This document shows, piece after piece, positions 46,853-54,918 of a DNA stretch of 64,000 bases. Positions within the stretch are counted from its first letter, which is position 1. Each line of letters opens with the position of its first letter. Position numbers and translations under genes: made by a program. Under the pieces are notes generated by a model that was given only the letters and a program-made list of their open reading frames with translations, made no database searches and was not told the DNA's origin. Origin of the DNA: Sphingobacteriales bacterium (GTDB taxonomy: Bacteria; Bacteroidota; Bacteroidia; Chitinophagales; CAIOSU01); assembly GCA_027486795.1 (NCBI GenBank), contig JAIXOI010000049.1, positions 124,001 through 188,000 on the forward strand. The letters run 5' to 3'.

Positions 46853-46867
46853 TATTTAATATCTTTG
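46839..46867 (+). promoter_or_regulatory. Promoter of the GNAT/lysC operon
   Basis: TTG 46839-46841, 18 bp, TATCTTTG 46860-46867. The ATG follows after 8 bp. Confidence 0.55.
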
Positions 46868-46875
46868 CCGCCTAA

Positions 46876-47358
46876 ATGACTACTACAACCACAACCATCA
46901 GACCCGCTTTTGCTGACGATGCCGCGGCCATTATGCAGCTGGTGCGCCATTTGGCGGAGTATGAAAAAGCCCCCCATGAGGTACTCGTGAATGAAGATGA
47001 TTTACTTCGGGAAGGCTTTGGTACCGACCCCGTGTTTACGGTGCATGTGGCAGAGGTGGCGAATGAAGTGGTAGGCATGGCCTTGTTTTATAATGGCTAC
47101 AGTACTTGGAAAGGCCGAATGGTATATCTGGAGGACTTGGTAGTTAAACAAGAGCACCGCAACAATGGCATTGGAAAATTGTTACTAGAGTCGGTATTTG
47201 AATATGCCAAGTATACCGGTGCAGCTTTGGTAAAGTGGCAAGTGTTGGATTGGAATGAGCCTGCCATTAAATTTTACAAACAGTATCCGGTTTCGTTTGA
47301 CGGCGGGTGGCTAAACTGCCGTATCATGACAGAAGCAATTATAACTTCAGAATCGTAA
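46876..47358 (+). CDS. GNAT acetyltransferase, diamine (spermidine/spermine) type
   Basis: 160 residues. After a Thr-rich start come IRPAFADDAAAIMQLVRHLAEYEKAPHEV, typical of the SSAT (diamine acetyltransferase) branch. The acetyl-CoA loop is VVKQEHRNNGIGKLLLESV (R/Q-x-x-G-x-G/A), and WQVLDWNEPAIKFYKQYPVSFDGGWLNCRI is the SSAT C-terminal block. It would acetylate polyamines or small diamines in the cytoplasm. It is 3 bp upstream of the aspartate kinase gene and probably cotranscribed; the metabolic link is not obvious. Confidence 0.88.
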   Translation: MTTTTTTIRPAFADDAAAIMQLVRHLAEYEKAPHEVLVNEDDLLREGFGTDPVFTVHVAEVANEVVGMALFYNGYSTWKGRMVYLEDLVVKQEHRNNGIGKLLLESVFEYAKYTGAALVKWQVLDWNEPAIKFYKQYPVSFDGGWLNCRIMTEAIITSES

Positions 47359-47361
47359 ACC

Positions 47362-48645
47362 ATGCGTGTATTCAAATTTGGCGGTGCATCCATCAAAAAC
47401 GCAGATGCCATCAGAAATGTGGCCGATATTGTAACCAACTACCAAAACGGTAAGCTGGTGCTGGTAGTGTCGGCATTGGGCAAAACTACCAATGCCCTAG
47501 AGGTAATAACTGATGCGGTGTATAATAAGGAAGCCGAAAAGGCCGCCGAACTGATACAGCAATTGAAGGATGGCCACTTTGCTATTTTGAACGACTTGTT
47601 TGAAGATAAGCAGCACGTGGCTTTCCGCGATTTGGAGCAGTTTTTTGAACGGCTATTTGATATACAACGCCTGTACACGCTTAAAAGCATTACCATTGAT
47701 GCTGGCTATGATTACCTGTACGACCAGATAGTATCGTTTGGCGAGCTAATGAGCACCAACATGGTGAGTAACTACCTGCGCTTGCGCGGTTTGCCCATCT
47801 ATTGGTTGGATGTGCGCACCGTTATCAAAACCGATAGCCGCTACCGGGAAGGTGGGGTGCACTGGGAAGTGACCGAGCAATTAATTAAAGCTAAACTGGA
47901 ACCGCTTATTGATAGCCAGTTGGTAATTACCCAGGGCTTTTTAGGCAGCACCGTGGAGAACCATACTACTACGCTCGGCCGCGAGGGCTCAGATTATACG
48001 GCAGCTATTATGGCCTTTTGCCTCAATGCCGAAGAACTAGTTATCTGGAAAGATGTGCCGGGTGTGCTGAACGCCGACCCGCGCCAGTTTGCCGATGCCC
48101 GGTTGTTGAAGAAAATCTCTTACCGCGAGGCGGTGGAGCTGGCCTATTATGGTGCTACGGTTATCCACCCAAAAACTATTAAACCGCTGCAGAATAAGAA
48201 CATTGTGTTGCGCGTGCGATCGTTTATCCATCCTGAGGATGAGGGTACCATTGTTAGCAACAATACTGACCACGATACCGAAATTCCGTCCATCATATAC
48301 AAGCAAGACCAGGCATTGGTCACGCTTAGTACCAAAGATTTCTCTTTCATCATCGAAGAAAACCTGAGCCAAATCTTCCGCTTGTTTGCCGATTTTGGCG
48401 TGAAGGTGGGTTTAATGCAGAGCACCGCCATCAACTTTACGGTATGCATCAACCACGATAAAACCAAGTTGCCATCGCTCTTGAAAGCACTGGAGCAACA
48501 CTACAAAGTAGAGTGCACCGAAAATTTAGAGTTAGTAACCATCCGCCATTTTGATGCCGATACCCTTACCAAAGCCCTCAAAGGCAAAGAACCCATCATT
48601 AGCCAAGAAGGTAAGGTGATGGCAAGGTACGTGGTGGCGGGGTAG
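47362..48645 (+). CDS. lysC: Aspartate kinase
   Basis: 427 residues, a monofunctional aspartokinase. The amino acid kinase domain starts MRVFKFGGASIKN (family KFGGTS, here Ala for Thr), with LVLVVSALGKTTNALE, GFLGSTVENHTTTLGREGSDYTAA and DVPGVLNADPR. Two ACT domains at about 300-427 (ALVTLSTKDFSFI, KVGLMQSTAINFTVCIN) allow feedback control by lysine or threonine. It makes aspartyl phosphate, the first step to Lys, Thr, Met and diaminopimelate for the cell wall. Confidence 0.95.
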   Translation: MRVFKFGGASIKNADAIRNVADIVTNYQNGKLVLVVSALGKTTNALEVITDAVYNKEAEKAAELIQQLKDGHFAILNDLFEDKQHVAFRDLEQFFERLFDIQRLYTLKSITIDAGYDYLYDQIVSFGELMSTNMVSNYLRLRGLPIYWLDVRTVIKTDSRYREGGVHWEVTEQLIKAKLEPLIDSQLVITQGFLGSTVENHTTTLGREGSDYTAAIMAFCLNAEELVIWKDVPGVLNADPRQFADARLLKKISYREAVELAYYGATVIHPKTIKPLQNKNIVLRVRSFIHPEDEGTIVSNNTDHDTEIPSIIYKQDQALVTLSTKDFSFIIEENLSQIFRLFADFGVKVGLMQSTAINFTVCINHDKTKLPSLLKALEQHYKVECTENLELVTIRHFDADTLTKALKGKEPIISQEGKVMARYVVAG

Positions 48646-48658
48646 TTACGGGTTATGA

Positions 48659-48685
48659 GTGTCACCCTGAGCGAAGTCGAATAGG
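48659..48685 (-). repeat. Right copy of the 27-bp inverted pair around the GNAT/lysC genes
   Basis: GTCACCCTGAGCGAAGTCGA-type element starting 13 bp after the lysC stop. It is the inverted partner of 46769-46795, and is followed at 48684-48705 by two GTACGA(TTTCCGAA)GTACGATT words of another phrase family. Confidence 0.75.
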
Positions 48686-48734
48686 TACGATTTCCGAAGT
48701 ACGATTGAGGAAGGTAGAGAAAGAGATTTGGTAT

Positions 48735-49073
48735 TTAGCCTCGATAAATTTCTATGCATGCCAGCGTATCATCTTTCATAAAGTTGATTATTTCATTGTG
48801 CCGTTTTTCTAAAATTGCTTTGACTTCAGAAGTAGGTAAGTTTCCAATTCTAAGCCACACTATTTTAGGTGGGTGCCCTTTTACTAGTGATATTTCGTAA
48901 AAGTCTATATCCTTGGTAACGATTGTGAAATCGTTCTTTTTGGCAAACTCCCAAACCTTTACATCATCATCTTCTTGCAAGTTAAAGCTAGTAACGTGAA
49001 TCGATTCAGGGAATGACTCCCTTAGCAAAGTAACTAGTTTAAAAGAAAGATTTTGATCAAACAGCAGTTTCAC
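48735..49073 (-). CDS. DUF5615 PIN-like toxin
   Basis: 112 residues. MKLLFDQNLSFKLVTLLRESFPES is the hallmark DUF5615 start, with an acidic residue (Asp6) of the PIN-like active site. DDDVKVWEFAKKNDFTIVTKDIDFYEI gives the second acidic cluster. The family is predicted to be the nuclease toxin of DUF433 pairs. Its start overlaps the end of the DUF433 gene by 4 bp. Confidence 0.88.
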   Translation of the reverse strand: MKLLFDQNLSFKLVTLLRESFPESIHVTSFNLQEDDDVKVWEFAKKNDFTIVTKDIDFYEISLVKGHPPKIVWLRIGNLPTSEVKAILEKRHNEIINFMKDDTLACIEIYRG

Positions 49074-49306
49074 GAGGCGAGGTGGTAAATACGGTTCTCA
49101 CGGTCAGCGGCAAAAAGTAAGGCGGCACGAATATCATTTTCGGTAAGCTCTGGAAAGTCATCAATAATTTCAGTAACCGTCATACCTGCTCCAAGCCAAC
49201 CCAGAACATCATAAACAGTAATGCGCATATTACGTATGCATGGCTTTCCACCCCTTTTCCCTGGTTCGAAAGTAATAACATCTCGATAGTTAATTTCTGG
49301 AGCCAT
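49070..49306 (-). CDS. DUF433 antitoxin
   Basis: 78 residues. YRDVITFEPGKRGGKPCIRNMRITVYDVLGWLGAGMTVTEIIDDFPELTENDIRAALLFAADRE is the complete domain, with the 'G-K-P-x-I-R-x-x-R-I-T' motif. It is the upstream gene of the pair and probably neutralises the PIN-like toxin. Compare the orphan copy at 18987-19196. Confidence 0.9.
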   Translation of the reverse strand: MAPEINYRDVITFEPGKRGGKPCIRNMRITVYDVLGWLGAGMTVTEIIDDFPELTENDIRAALLFAADRENRIYHLAS

Positions 49307-49361
49307 AGATACGAGCTGTATAGCTAAGTTACAAAATTTTTTTATCCTTAGTTCAATGTCT

Positions 49362-51047
49362 TCATTCCAACACCACCCCTGAATACCCTTCCAACCTATT
49401 TACCCAACTGGGCTGCGACAGCATAAGCAACACTTTGCGCTCGGCCATTATGGGCAAATCCACCGCATCCTTATTAAAGTTCAATAGCACCAATACCCGG
49501 TCTTTGCCCTCACCACGGTAGTAGCCCAATACATTTTTGGGCAGCGAATCTTCGGGTACCAACTCCAAAACTGGGCTGGCGAACGCCTTATGGCTTTGCT
49601 TAAGGTGCAACAGCCTGCGGTACAAAGTCAAAAGGCTCGTGGGGTCGGTCTCTTGGGCGGCCACGTTGGTGGTGTCGCAGCCTGCCGTTACGGGCAGCCA
49701 CGGCTGGGCCGTAGGCGCACAAAAGCCCGCATTGGTGGTGCCGTCCCATTGCATGGGCGTGCGGCACTCGTCGCGGTTAAGGCTCTCGTTGGCCATGTTG
49801 GCCATAAACTGTGGTATCCAGCGGTAGCGCAACGCCAGCGAATCTTTGGCCTGCTTAAGCGGTATGCGCGCCTGTACCATGCCTATCTCCTCGCCCATAT
49901 AGGTAAAACTTACGCCGCGCACCGTCATTTGTAGCATAGCCAGCAGCTTGGCCTTGGCCACACTATTGCCAATGCGCGAAATGCTGCGCTTGCGGTCGTG
50001 GTTACTAAATACCCAAGTGGGCGTGTACGGGTGCGGAAACTCGCCCTCTAGCTTGGCTATCAGCTTGCGGAAATACTTCGCCTCAAACTTAAAGGCCAGC
50101 ATCTCGAACAGGAACACCGTATGCAGCCCATCATGCTTCTCGCCAATGTACTGTTTCAGCACCTTGGCATCGCCAAACACCTCGCCCACCAAGTAGCGCG
50201 GCGGGTTGCTATACTCCTCTAGCACGGCGCGCAGCTCTTTGGCAAAGGCAAAGTTGCCGGGGTGGTTTATGGTGTGCTCCATGTGCTGAAAGAACCCATC
50301 GGGGTTGCTCTCGTTGGGCAGCATCGCAAAACTGAAGGGGTTATCCCTAAACTGGTCGTCTTCGTATAGCGAATTGAAAATATCGAGCCGGAAGCCGTCT
50401 ACGCCCTTATCTAGCCAAAAGCGCACATTGTCTAACATGGCTTGGCGCACCTCGGGGTTGTGGTAGTTTAGGTCAGGCTGAAAGGGTAGGAACGTGGCCC
50501 AATACCACTGTTGCGTGTGCGCATCATATTGCCAGCCGCGGCCACCTATCATGGCCTTCCAGTTAGTGGGTGGTTTTTTGTGTGGCTGCTTGCCCTTGCC
50601 ATCGTGCCACACATACCAATCGCGTTTGGGGTTGTCTTTGCTGCTTTTCGACTCCAAAAACCACGGGTGCTGATTGCTGGTGTGGTTCATCACCATATCG
50701 AATATGATGTGCATGTCGCGGCGGTGCACCTCTGCTATCAGTTTATCAATGGTGGCCAGCGTGCCGTACTCCGGCGCACAGTCACGATAATCGCTGATGT
50801 CGTAGCCAAAATCGCCCTGCGGACTCGCAAAAAACGGCGACACCCAAATGGCAGTGAACCCCATGCTCTTAATATAATCCAACCGAGCAATAATGCCCTC
50901 CAAATCGCCAATACCATCGCCATTACTATCCTGGTACGAGCGTGGGTATATCTGGTACACGGCGGCATTGCGCCACCATTCGTTTTGCGCTTGCGCTTGT
51001 GCGGTGATGGTTAGCATGAGTGCCAATGAAAGGAGTAAGGGTTTCAT
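49362..51047 (-). CDS. Secreted GH13 alpha-glucosidase (oligo-1,6-glucosidase/trehalose-hydrolase type)
   Basis: 561 residues. A signal peptide (ends ITAQAQAQ) is followed by a full GH13 barrel: WWRNAAVYQIYPRSYQDSNGDGIGDLEGI, DMVMNHTSNQHPWF, the nucleophile Asp in GFRLDIFN, the acid/base Glu in LVGEVFG, and the transition-state Asp in FSNHDRKRS. QIYPRSYQDSNGDG is the subfamily signature of alpha-1,6/1,4-glucosidases. A beta-sandwich C-domain follows. It would split malto- or isomalto-oligosaccharides in the periplasm. The DNA is richer in G+C than its neighbours. No Sus-type genes lie beside it. Confidence 0.93.
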   Translation of the reverse strand: MKPLLLSLALMLTITAQAQAQNEWWRNAAVYQIYPRSYQDSNGDGIGDLEGIIARLDYIKSMGFTAIWVSPFFASPQGDFGYDISDYRDCAPEYGTLATIDKLIAEVHRRDMHIIFDMVMNHTSNQHPWFLESKSSKDNPKRDWYVWHDGKGKQPHKKPPTNWKAMIGGRGWQYDAHTQQWYWATFLPFQPDLNYHNPEVRQAMLDNVRFWLDKGVDGFRLDIFNSLYEDDQFRDNPFSFAMLPNESNPDGFFQHMEHTINHPGNFAFAKELRAVLEEYSNPPRYLVGEVFGDAKVLKQYIGEKHDGLHTVFLFEMLAFKFEAKYFRKLIAKLEGEFPHPYTPTWVFSNHDRKRSISRIGNSVAKAKLLAMLQMTVRGVSFTYMGEEIGMVQARIPLKQAKDSLALRYRWIPQFMANMANESLNRDECRTPMQWDGTTNAGFCAPTAQPWLPVTAGCDTTNVAAQETDPTSLLTLYRRLLHLKQSHKAFASPVLELVPEDSLPKNVLGYYRGEGKDRVLVLLNFNKDAVDLPIMAERKVLLMLSQPSWVNRLEGYSGVVLE

Positions 51048-51145
51048 TGGTGTGAAAATAGGGAAAGTAGCACTAAACTACTTGCCTCTCCAAACAGAAA
51101 GTAACTATTTTAGTGATTACCTCGTTATAGGTGATTGAAGGACTA

Positions 51146-51176
51146 TTGATAAATATAAAAACAGTGATTAACTTTG
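51146..51176 (+). promoter_or_regulatory. Promoter of the small protein/GNAT pair
   Basis: TTG 51146-51148, 20 bp, TAACTTTG 51169-51176; the ATG at 51187 follows after 10 bp. Confidence 0.6.
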
Positions 51177-51186
51177 ACATATACTT

Positions 51187-51354
51187 ATGGCTACCGAAAT
51201 TAGAAATATCCCCGTTTTAACCGAATCCCAAGCCGCTGCTTTTGTGGACAAGGCAGAGCATGCCGCCAAGCGCGAAAAGGGTTCTATCGATTTCACGAAG
51301 CAAGTGGCAATTGGCAAACAAATTCTCGAAAAGGCCAAAATCGATAAGCCATAG
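51187..51354 (+). CDS. 55-residue protein, probable partner (antitoxin) of the GNAT protein
   Basis: The frame begins at ATG 51187 (MATEIRNIPVLTESQAAAFV) and ends with TAG at 51352-51354. It is charged and helical (DKAEHAAKREKGSIDFTKQVAIGKQILEKAKIDKP). It has a full -33/-7 promoter of its own and ends 23 bp before the GNAT gene. Antitoxins of TacT-like GNAT toxins are small upstream proteins, usually DUF1778 ribbon-helix-helix proteins of about 90 residues. This one is shorter and not recognisably DUF1778. Coding is inferred from promoter, spacing and composition. Confidence 0.62.
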   Translation: MATEIRNIPVLTESQAAAFVDKAEHAAKREKGSIDFTKQVAIGKQILEKAKIDKP

Positions 51355-51377
51355 TTAATCTGCTACAAGACTGTGTA

Positions 51378-51941
51378 ATGTTCAAGCATGACCAACTGCA
51401 ATTGGAAGCGCTGGCGAACTTTGATTGCGGCAATGACGATTTAAACGAATTTTTTCGGGCTGATGCCAAAGTGTTTGAGGAAGGGCTAATGGGCAAAACT
51501 TATGCTTTCGTGCTCGAAAGTAACCCTTTAGAGATAGTTTGCACCTTTGCCGTTTCCAACGATAGTATTAAGGCATCCTTGCTTGCCAACTCTCGCAAGA
51601 AGAAGGTAGAAAAAGAGGTTCGCCGCACCAAGCAGATGCGCACCTATCCTGCGGTTATGGTCGGTCGTCTGGGGGTTAGCAGTAAATTTGCTGGACAAGG
51701 TATTGGGCGGCAATTATTAGACTTTATCAAATATTGGTTCTCTGAAGCAGCTAACAAAACAGGCTGCCGCTTTGTGGTAGTGGATGCTTACAAAACCGAA
51801 CAGGCTTTGGCATTTTACCTGAAAAACGGATTTGAATACGTTTTTAGCACCGAAGAACAAGAGGCCGAGTACAATAATTTTGAAGGCGAACTTAAGACGC
51901 GGTTAATGTTTTTCGACTTGATTAAGTTGAGGACTTCTTAA
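51378..51941 (+). CDS. GNAT acetyltransferase, TacT-like
   Basis: 187 residues. FDCGNDDLNEFFRADAKVFEEGLMGKTYAFV is typical of the GNAT branch that contains the TacT/AtaT toxins and related proteins ('F.CG...LN.FL'). The acetyl-CoA site is VGRLGVSSKFAGQGIGRQLLDFI, followed by CRFVVVDAYKTEQALAFYLKNGFEYV. TacT-like enzymes acetylate aminoacyl-tRNA and stop translation. The upstream 55-residue gene is a good antitoxin candidate. A non-toxic GNAT is the alternative. Confidence 0.82.
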   Translation: MFKHDQLQLEALANFDCGNDDLNEFFRADAKVFEEGLMGKTYAFVLESNPLEIVCTFAVSNDSIKASLLANSRKKKVEKEVRRTKQMRTYPAVMVGRLGVSSKFAGQGIGRQLLDFIKYWFSEAANKTGCRFVVVDAYKTEQALAFYLKNGFEYVFSTEEQEAEYNNFEGELKTRLMFFDLIKLRTS

Positions 51942-52149
51942 GCTTTCTCTTAACCATTCCCGCATTTGCACATTAAGTTTTGCAAGATAAAACTTGCCTA
52001 ATTGTTTATGTGAGGGTTGAGACAGCCCCCTACTCTGCGCATCCGATGCCTGCACAAAACTGAAGTTTAAAAGCCATCTATTAGCACGCAACACGGTAAA
52101 ACTTCAGGTAAAGCCCTACTTTCAGTATATTTATTGCTAAAAAAGAAGC

Positions 52150-52446
52150 ATGGATTTGTTCGATAGAATATTTGGGGAGAAGGAACCGACGGAAAACTAC
52201 AATCAGGCGGTATTCACGCAAAAGCAGATATTTCAGGGAGCGCCAATCTTTTTAGCAGTGCATGATGAAGATGGAGAGTGGCAATTTTTAACTGGCGAAC
52301 TGGTAACAGAAGCTGACATGATGATAGTCTCGCTTGGTCAAATTTTGAAACATGATGATTCAATAAAGCAAGTCTTGTATATTCCAAAGGGAACTAGTGC
52401 CACAAGGGCAACGGATAAAGATTCTTGGGTGATTGAAAAAGCTTGA
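52150..52446 (+). CDS. Uncharacterised 98-residue protein
   Basis: MDLFDRIFGEKEPTENYNQAVFTQKQIFQGAPIFLAVHDEDGEWQFL opens the protein; the middle (GELVTEADMMIVSLGQILKHDDSIKQVLYIPKG) looks like an alpha/beta fold, and the end is WVIEKA. There is no signal peptide, so it is cytoplasmic. The composition and length resemble small immunity-type or phage-defence-adjacent proteins, but no family is recognised. A near -7 box (TATATTTA) lies about 20 bp upstream. Confidence 0.72.
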   Translation: MDLFDRIFGEKEPTENYNQAVFTQKQIFQGAPIFLAVHDEDGEWQFLTGELVTEADMMIVSLGQILKHDDSIKQVLYIPKGTSATRATDKDSWVIEKA

Positions 52447-52639
52447 TCAATACATCCCCTTAGTAGCCCATAAGTTCAAAATCACAAAAGTAACTTTCGC
52501 GCCAGAAAAGGGTAAAGACTAAGTTCAACAAGCTTGCCATTGCAAATAGACATAAGTTATTGGTTGCCAATTAATTAAACTATAGCACCCTGGCAACTAC
52601 CTGTAAATCAACCACCTACACCTTCACCACCCCGCCCCA

Positions 52640-52842
52640 GATTAGATAAGAAATATGAGATAGGAAATGAGAAACGTAGGGTCTGTTAGTTGTGCTGAAA
52701 ACCCCATCAATACTAGATAAAAGTACACGACAAAACCCCCGATTTAGATAAGAAATAGGAGATAAGAAATGAGAAACGGATGGGCTGTTTGCCGCGCTGC
52801 AAACCGCATCAATACTAGTTAAAAGTACACGACAAAACCCCC
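52640..52842. repeat. Tandem duplication of a 101-102 bp unit
   Basis: Unit A 52640-52740 and unit B 52741-52842 share the same start (GAT(T)TAGATAAGAAATA.GAGATA) and the same end (ATCAATACTAG.TAAAAGTACACGACAAAACCCCC). The middle 30 bp differ; in unit B it holds a GTTTGC/GCAAAC stem. Inside each unit AGATAAGAAAT-type words are repeated. Confidence 0.82.
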
Positions 52843-52858
52843 AGTTTAAATTTCAAAG

Positions 52859-52998
52859 GTGTCATGGTGAGTCTCGTTTGAAACGAGAAACCATCCATAA
52901 TGTAGGTGGCATAACTCCTTGTTCCTGTGTTTTGTGCCCGTGTTTCGTGACCCGTGTTTCGGATGGTTTCTCGTTTCAAACGAGACTCACCATGACAC
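52859..52998. repeat. Perfect 38-bp inverted repeat with inner palindrome
   Basis: Arms 52859-52896 and 52961-52998 are perfect reverse complements. Each arm contains its own palindrome TCTCGTTTGAAACGAGA, so the element can form either a long hairpin or two short ones. The 64-bp loop carries the word CCGTGTTTCGTGA in near-tandem copies. A minimal, non-autonomous repeat or mobile remnant is possible; no transposase is present. Confidence 0.9.
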
Positions 52999-53061
52999 AA
53001 AAAGCTACAAGCCGCATCAATAATCACTTCCTGCACGACAAAACTCTGGGTTGGTGGTTTG

Positions 53062-53850
53062 CTAAACCCCAGCGCCATCTATTTGGGTGGGGACGTTGGG
53101 CAGGCCGTAATCGGTGGGGGGCAGCGGCGCTCCGCTGTCGGTTTCGCGGAAGTCCTTTTTCTTGAAATTGGCTACGGTATAAGCCAGCATTTCCTCCTTG
53201 GGGTACGACCTAATCATGCTTAGCCTGTCGTCGGCGGAGAGGGAGGTATCGAGCCAAGCGGGTATCTCCTCGGGTAGCAGTATGGCGGGCATGCGGTAGT
53301 CTTCGGAGCCTTTGGGCTGGTTGTGTATAAAGCCTAGCAGGCTGTTTGCGGCCGTGGTGCAAAGCGTGGTGCCGGTGTAGGTTCGGTTGGGGTCGGCAAG
53401 GTCATGCCAGGTAGCGGTAAGCCCCGCTATCGGGAAGGTTTCGCCGTCTTTTAGGCCAATATAGTAGGGTACTTTGGTTTTGCCGTCGGGCAGGGTGTGC
53501 CACTCAAAAAAGCCACTCACCAGTATTACGCAGGGCTTATTGGCTGCTTGCTTAAACATGCTGTTTTCGTGGGCGGCCAGTTTATGGCGCAAGGTATCGG
53601 CACGGCAGTTGAGGCTGCGGTTTTTCCAGATGGCAGCATCTTTGGCATTTTTGGCGAAGGCTGGCACAAATCCCCAATAGAGGGCCTTGATTACGTGCGG
53701 CTCATCGGGGGTAATTGCGGGCAACTTGGCATTGCCAAACCCAGAAACGCGCAGGGGTAACTCCAATACCTCATCGGTGGGCTTTATGGCTCCGTAGCGC
53801 TTCTCTAGCTTCTTGAGCTTACCCTTAAGCAATTGCACATCGTAGCACAT
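53062..53850 (-). CDS. SOS response-associated peptidase family (SRAP/HMCES/YedK) protein
   Basis: 262 residues. Cys2 directly after Met is the catalytic residue that crosslinks to abasic sites in single-stranded DNA. NCRADTL, the Glu in GFFEWHTLPDGKTKVPYYIG, GLTATWHD, and IHNQPKGSEDYRMPAILL follow the family order; the His before RMP sits in a slightly longer loop than usual. The family protects abasic sites during replication and fits with the DinB/S24 pair at 16-18 kb. Its 3' end runs towards the inverted repeat at 52859-52998. Confidence 0.9.
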   Translation of the reverse strand: MCYDVQLLKGKLKKLEKRYGAIKPTDEVLELPLRVSGFGNAKLPAITPDEPHVIKALYWGFVPAFAKNAKDAAIWKNRSLNCRADTLRHKLAAHENSMFKQAANKPCVILVSGFFEWHTLPDGKTKVPYYIGLKDGETFPIAGLTATWHDLADPNRTYTGTTLCTTAANSLLGFIHNQPKGSEDYRMPAILLPEEIPAWLDTSLSADDRLSMIRSYPKEEMLAYTVANFKKKDFRETDSGAPLPPTDYGLPNVPTQIDGAGV

Positions 53851-53871
53851 AGCGTTTTCGGTAAGGGGTAC

Positions 53872-54918
53872 TCAATCGATAAAATCGACGTCCACATCAA
53901 AGGGGTACTTCATGAGTTGGCGCAGGCCCTCGCTGGCGGGCACGCCCTTAAACAGGGTGTAGTATATAGTGCTGATGATGGGCACGCGCACGCGGTAGTG
54001 GTCGGCCAGCAGCTTTATGATCTCTACGGTATTAATACCTTCGGCCACTTCGTCGCTGGTGTCCAATATCTGTTGCAGGGTTTCGCCTTTGGCCATGCGG
54101 TAGCCTACGCTAAAGTTTCGGCTGCTAGTGCTGCTGGAGGTGGCAATAATATCGCCAATACCGGCCAGGCCCAAGAAGGTCTTTACATCGCCGCCCAACA
54201 CGCGCCCAATGCGTATCACTTCGCCCAAGCTTTTGGTTATGAGCAGGGCGCGGGCGTTTTCGCCCAATTCGAGAGCGGATATAGAGCCAGAGGCCAGGGC
54301 AATGATGTTTTTCAACGAGCCTGCTAACTCAACACCCGTTAAATCTTTACTACCATATACTTGAAAGCGGTGGCTTTTAAGGGCGTTGCGGCCAAGGCGT
54401 ATTACCTCATCAAAGTGACTGGCAATAACGGCACCTGCGGGCTTGTGCTGCGATAGTTCGCTGGCCAAGTTGGGGCCCGATATGCAGCCCACGCGTATTA
54501 CGTTGGTTTCGCGGCGTATCAGTTCGCTCATGGTATATATACTGTCGCGGCCAAGCTCTTTTATGTCTTCCTCTTTCTCTTCCTCGCTTACATTTATATG
54601 GAAGCCCTTGGTACCGTGTATGAGTATATGGTCGGGGCGCAGGTAGGGCACCATTTGCAACAGCACCTCCCTAAAATATGCCGAAGGGATGGTAGGGAAG
54701 ATGAGGGTACAGGTTTCGCACACTTCCTTAATGTCGCCGGTAGCGCGCACCCGCTCATGCATGGGCTGGTTGGCGTTTTCGCGTTTGATATTAATGTTAT
54801 CAATCGCTTCCACGCGGCGCGCGTAAACCAGCACATCGTAGTTTTCGGCAATAAGGTTGGCCAAGGCCGTTCCGAAACTGCCTGCACCTATTACGCCTAC
54901 AGTTTTCAAATCAGACAT
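53872..54918 (-). CDS. gpsA: NAD(P)-dependent glycerol-3-phosphate dehydrogenase
   Basis: 348 residues. The Rossmann motif GVIGAGSFGTALANLIAEN opens it; ILIHGTKGFH, ISGPNLASEL (family GPSFA), the catalytic Lys in ELAGSLKNIIALASGS and LAGIGDIIATSSSTSSRNFSVG follow. It makes sn-glycerol-3-phosphate for phospholipid synthesis. Its 5' end overlaps the upstream acyltransferase gene by 8 bp, so the enzyme making the acceptor is coupled to the one that acylates it. Confidence 0.95.
   Translation of the reverse strand: MSDLKTVGVIGAGSFGTALANLIAENYDVLVYARRVEAIDNINIKRENANQPMHERVRATGDIKEVCETCTLIFPTIPSAYFREVLLQMVPYLRPDHILIHGTKGFHINVSEEEKEEDIKELGRDSIYTMSELIRRETNVIRVGCISGPNLASELSQHKPAGAVIASHFDEVIRLGRNALKSHRFQVYGSKDLTGVELAGSLKNIIALASGSISALELGENARALLITKSLGEVIRIGRVLGGDVKTFLGLAGIGDIIATSSSTSSRNFSVGYRMAKGETLQQILDTSDEVAEGINTVEIIKLLADHYRVRVPIISTIYYTLFKGVPASEGLRQLMKYPFDVDVDFID

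Larger units (their letters stand above)
52447..53061. other. 615-bp non-coding gap filled with repeats
   Basis: No credible gene. It contains a tandem duplication (52640-52842) and a 38-bp perfect inverted repeat (52859-52998), described separately. The first 190 bp show nothing recognisable. Confidence 0.7.

Noticed and set aside
52859-52998. Terminator of the SRAP gene
   Set aside because: The arms are far longer than a terminator stem, the loop is 64 bp and no T-run follows on the minus strand.
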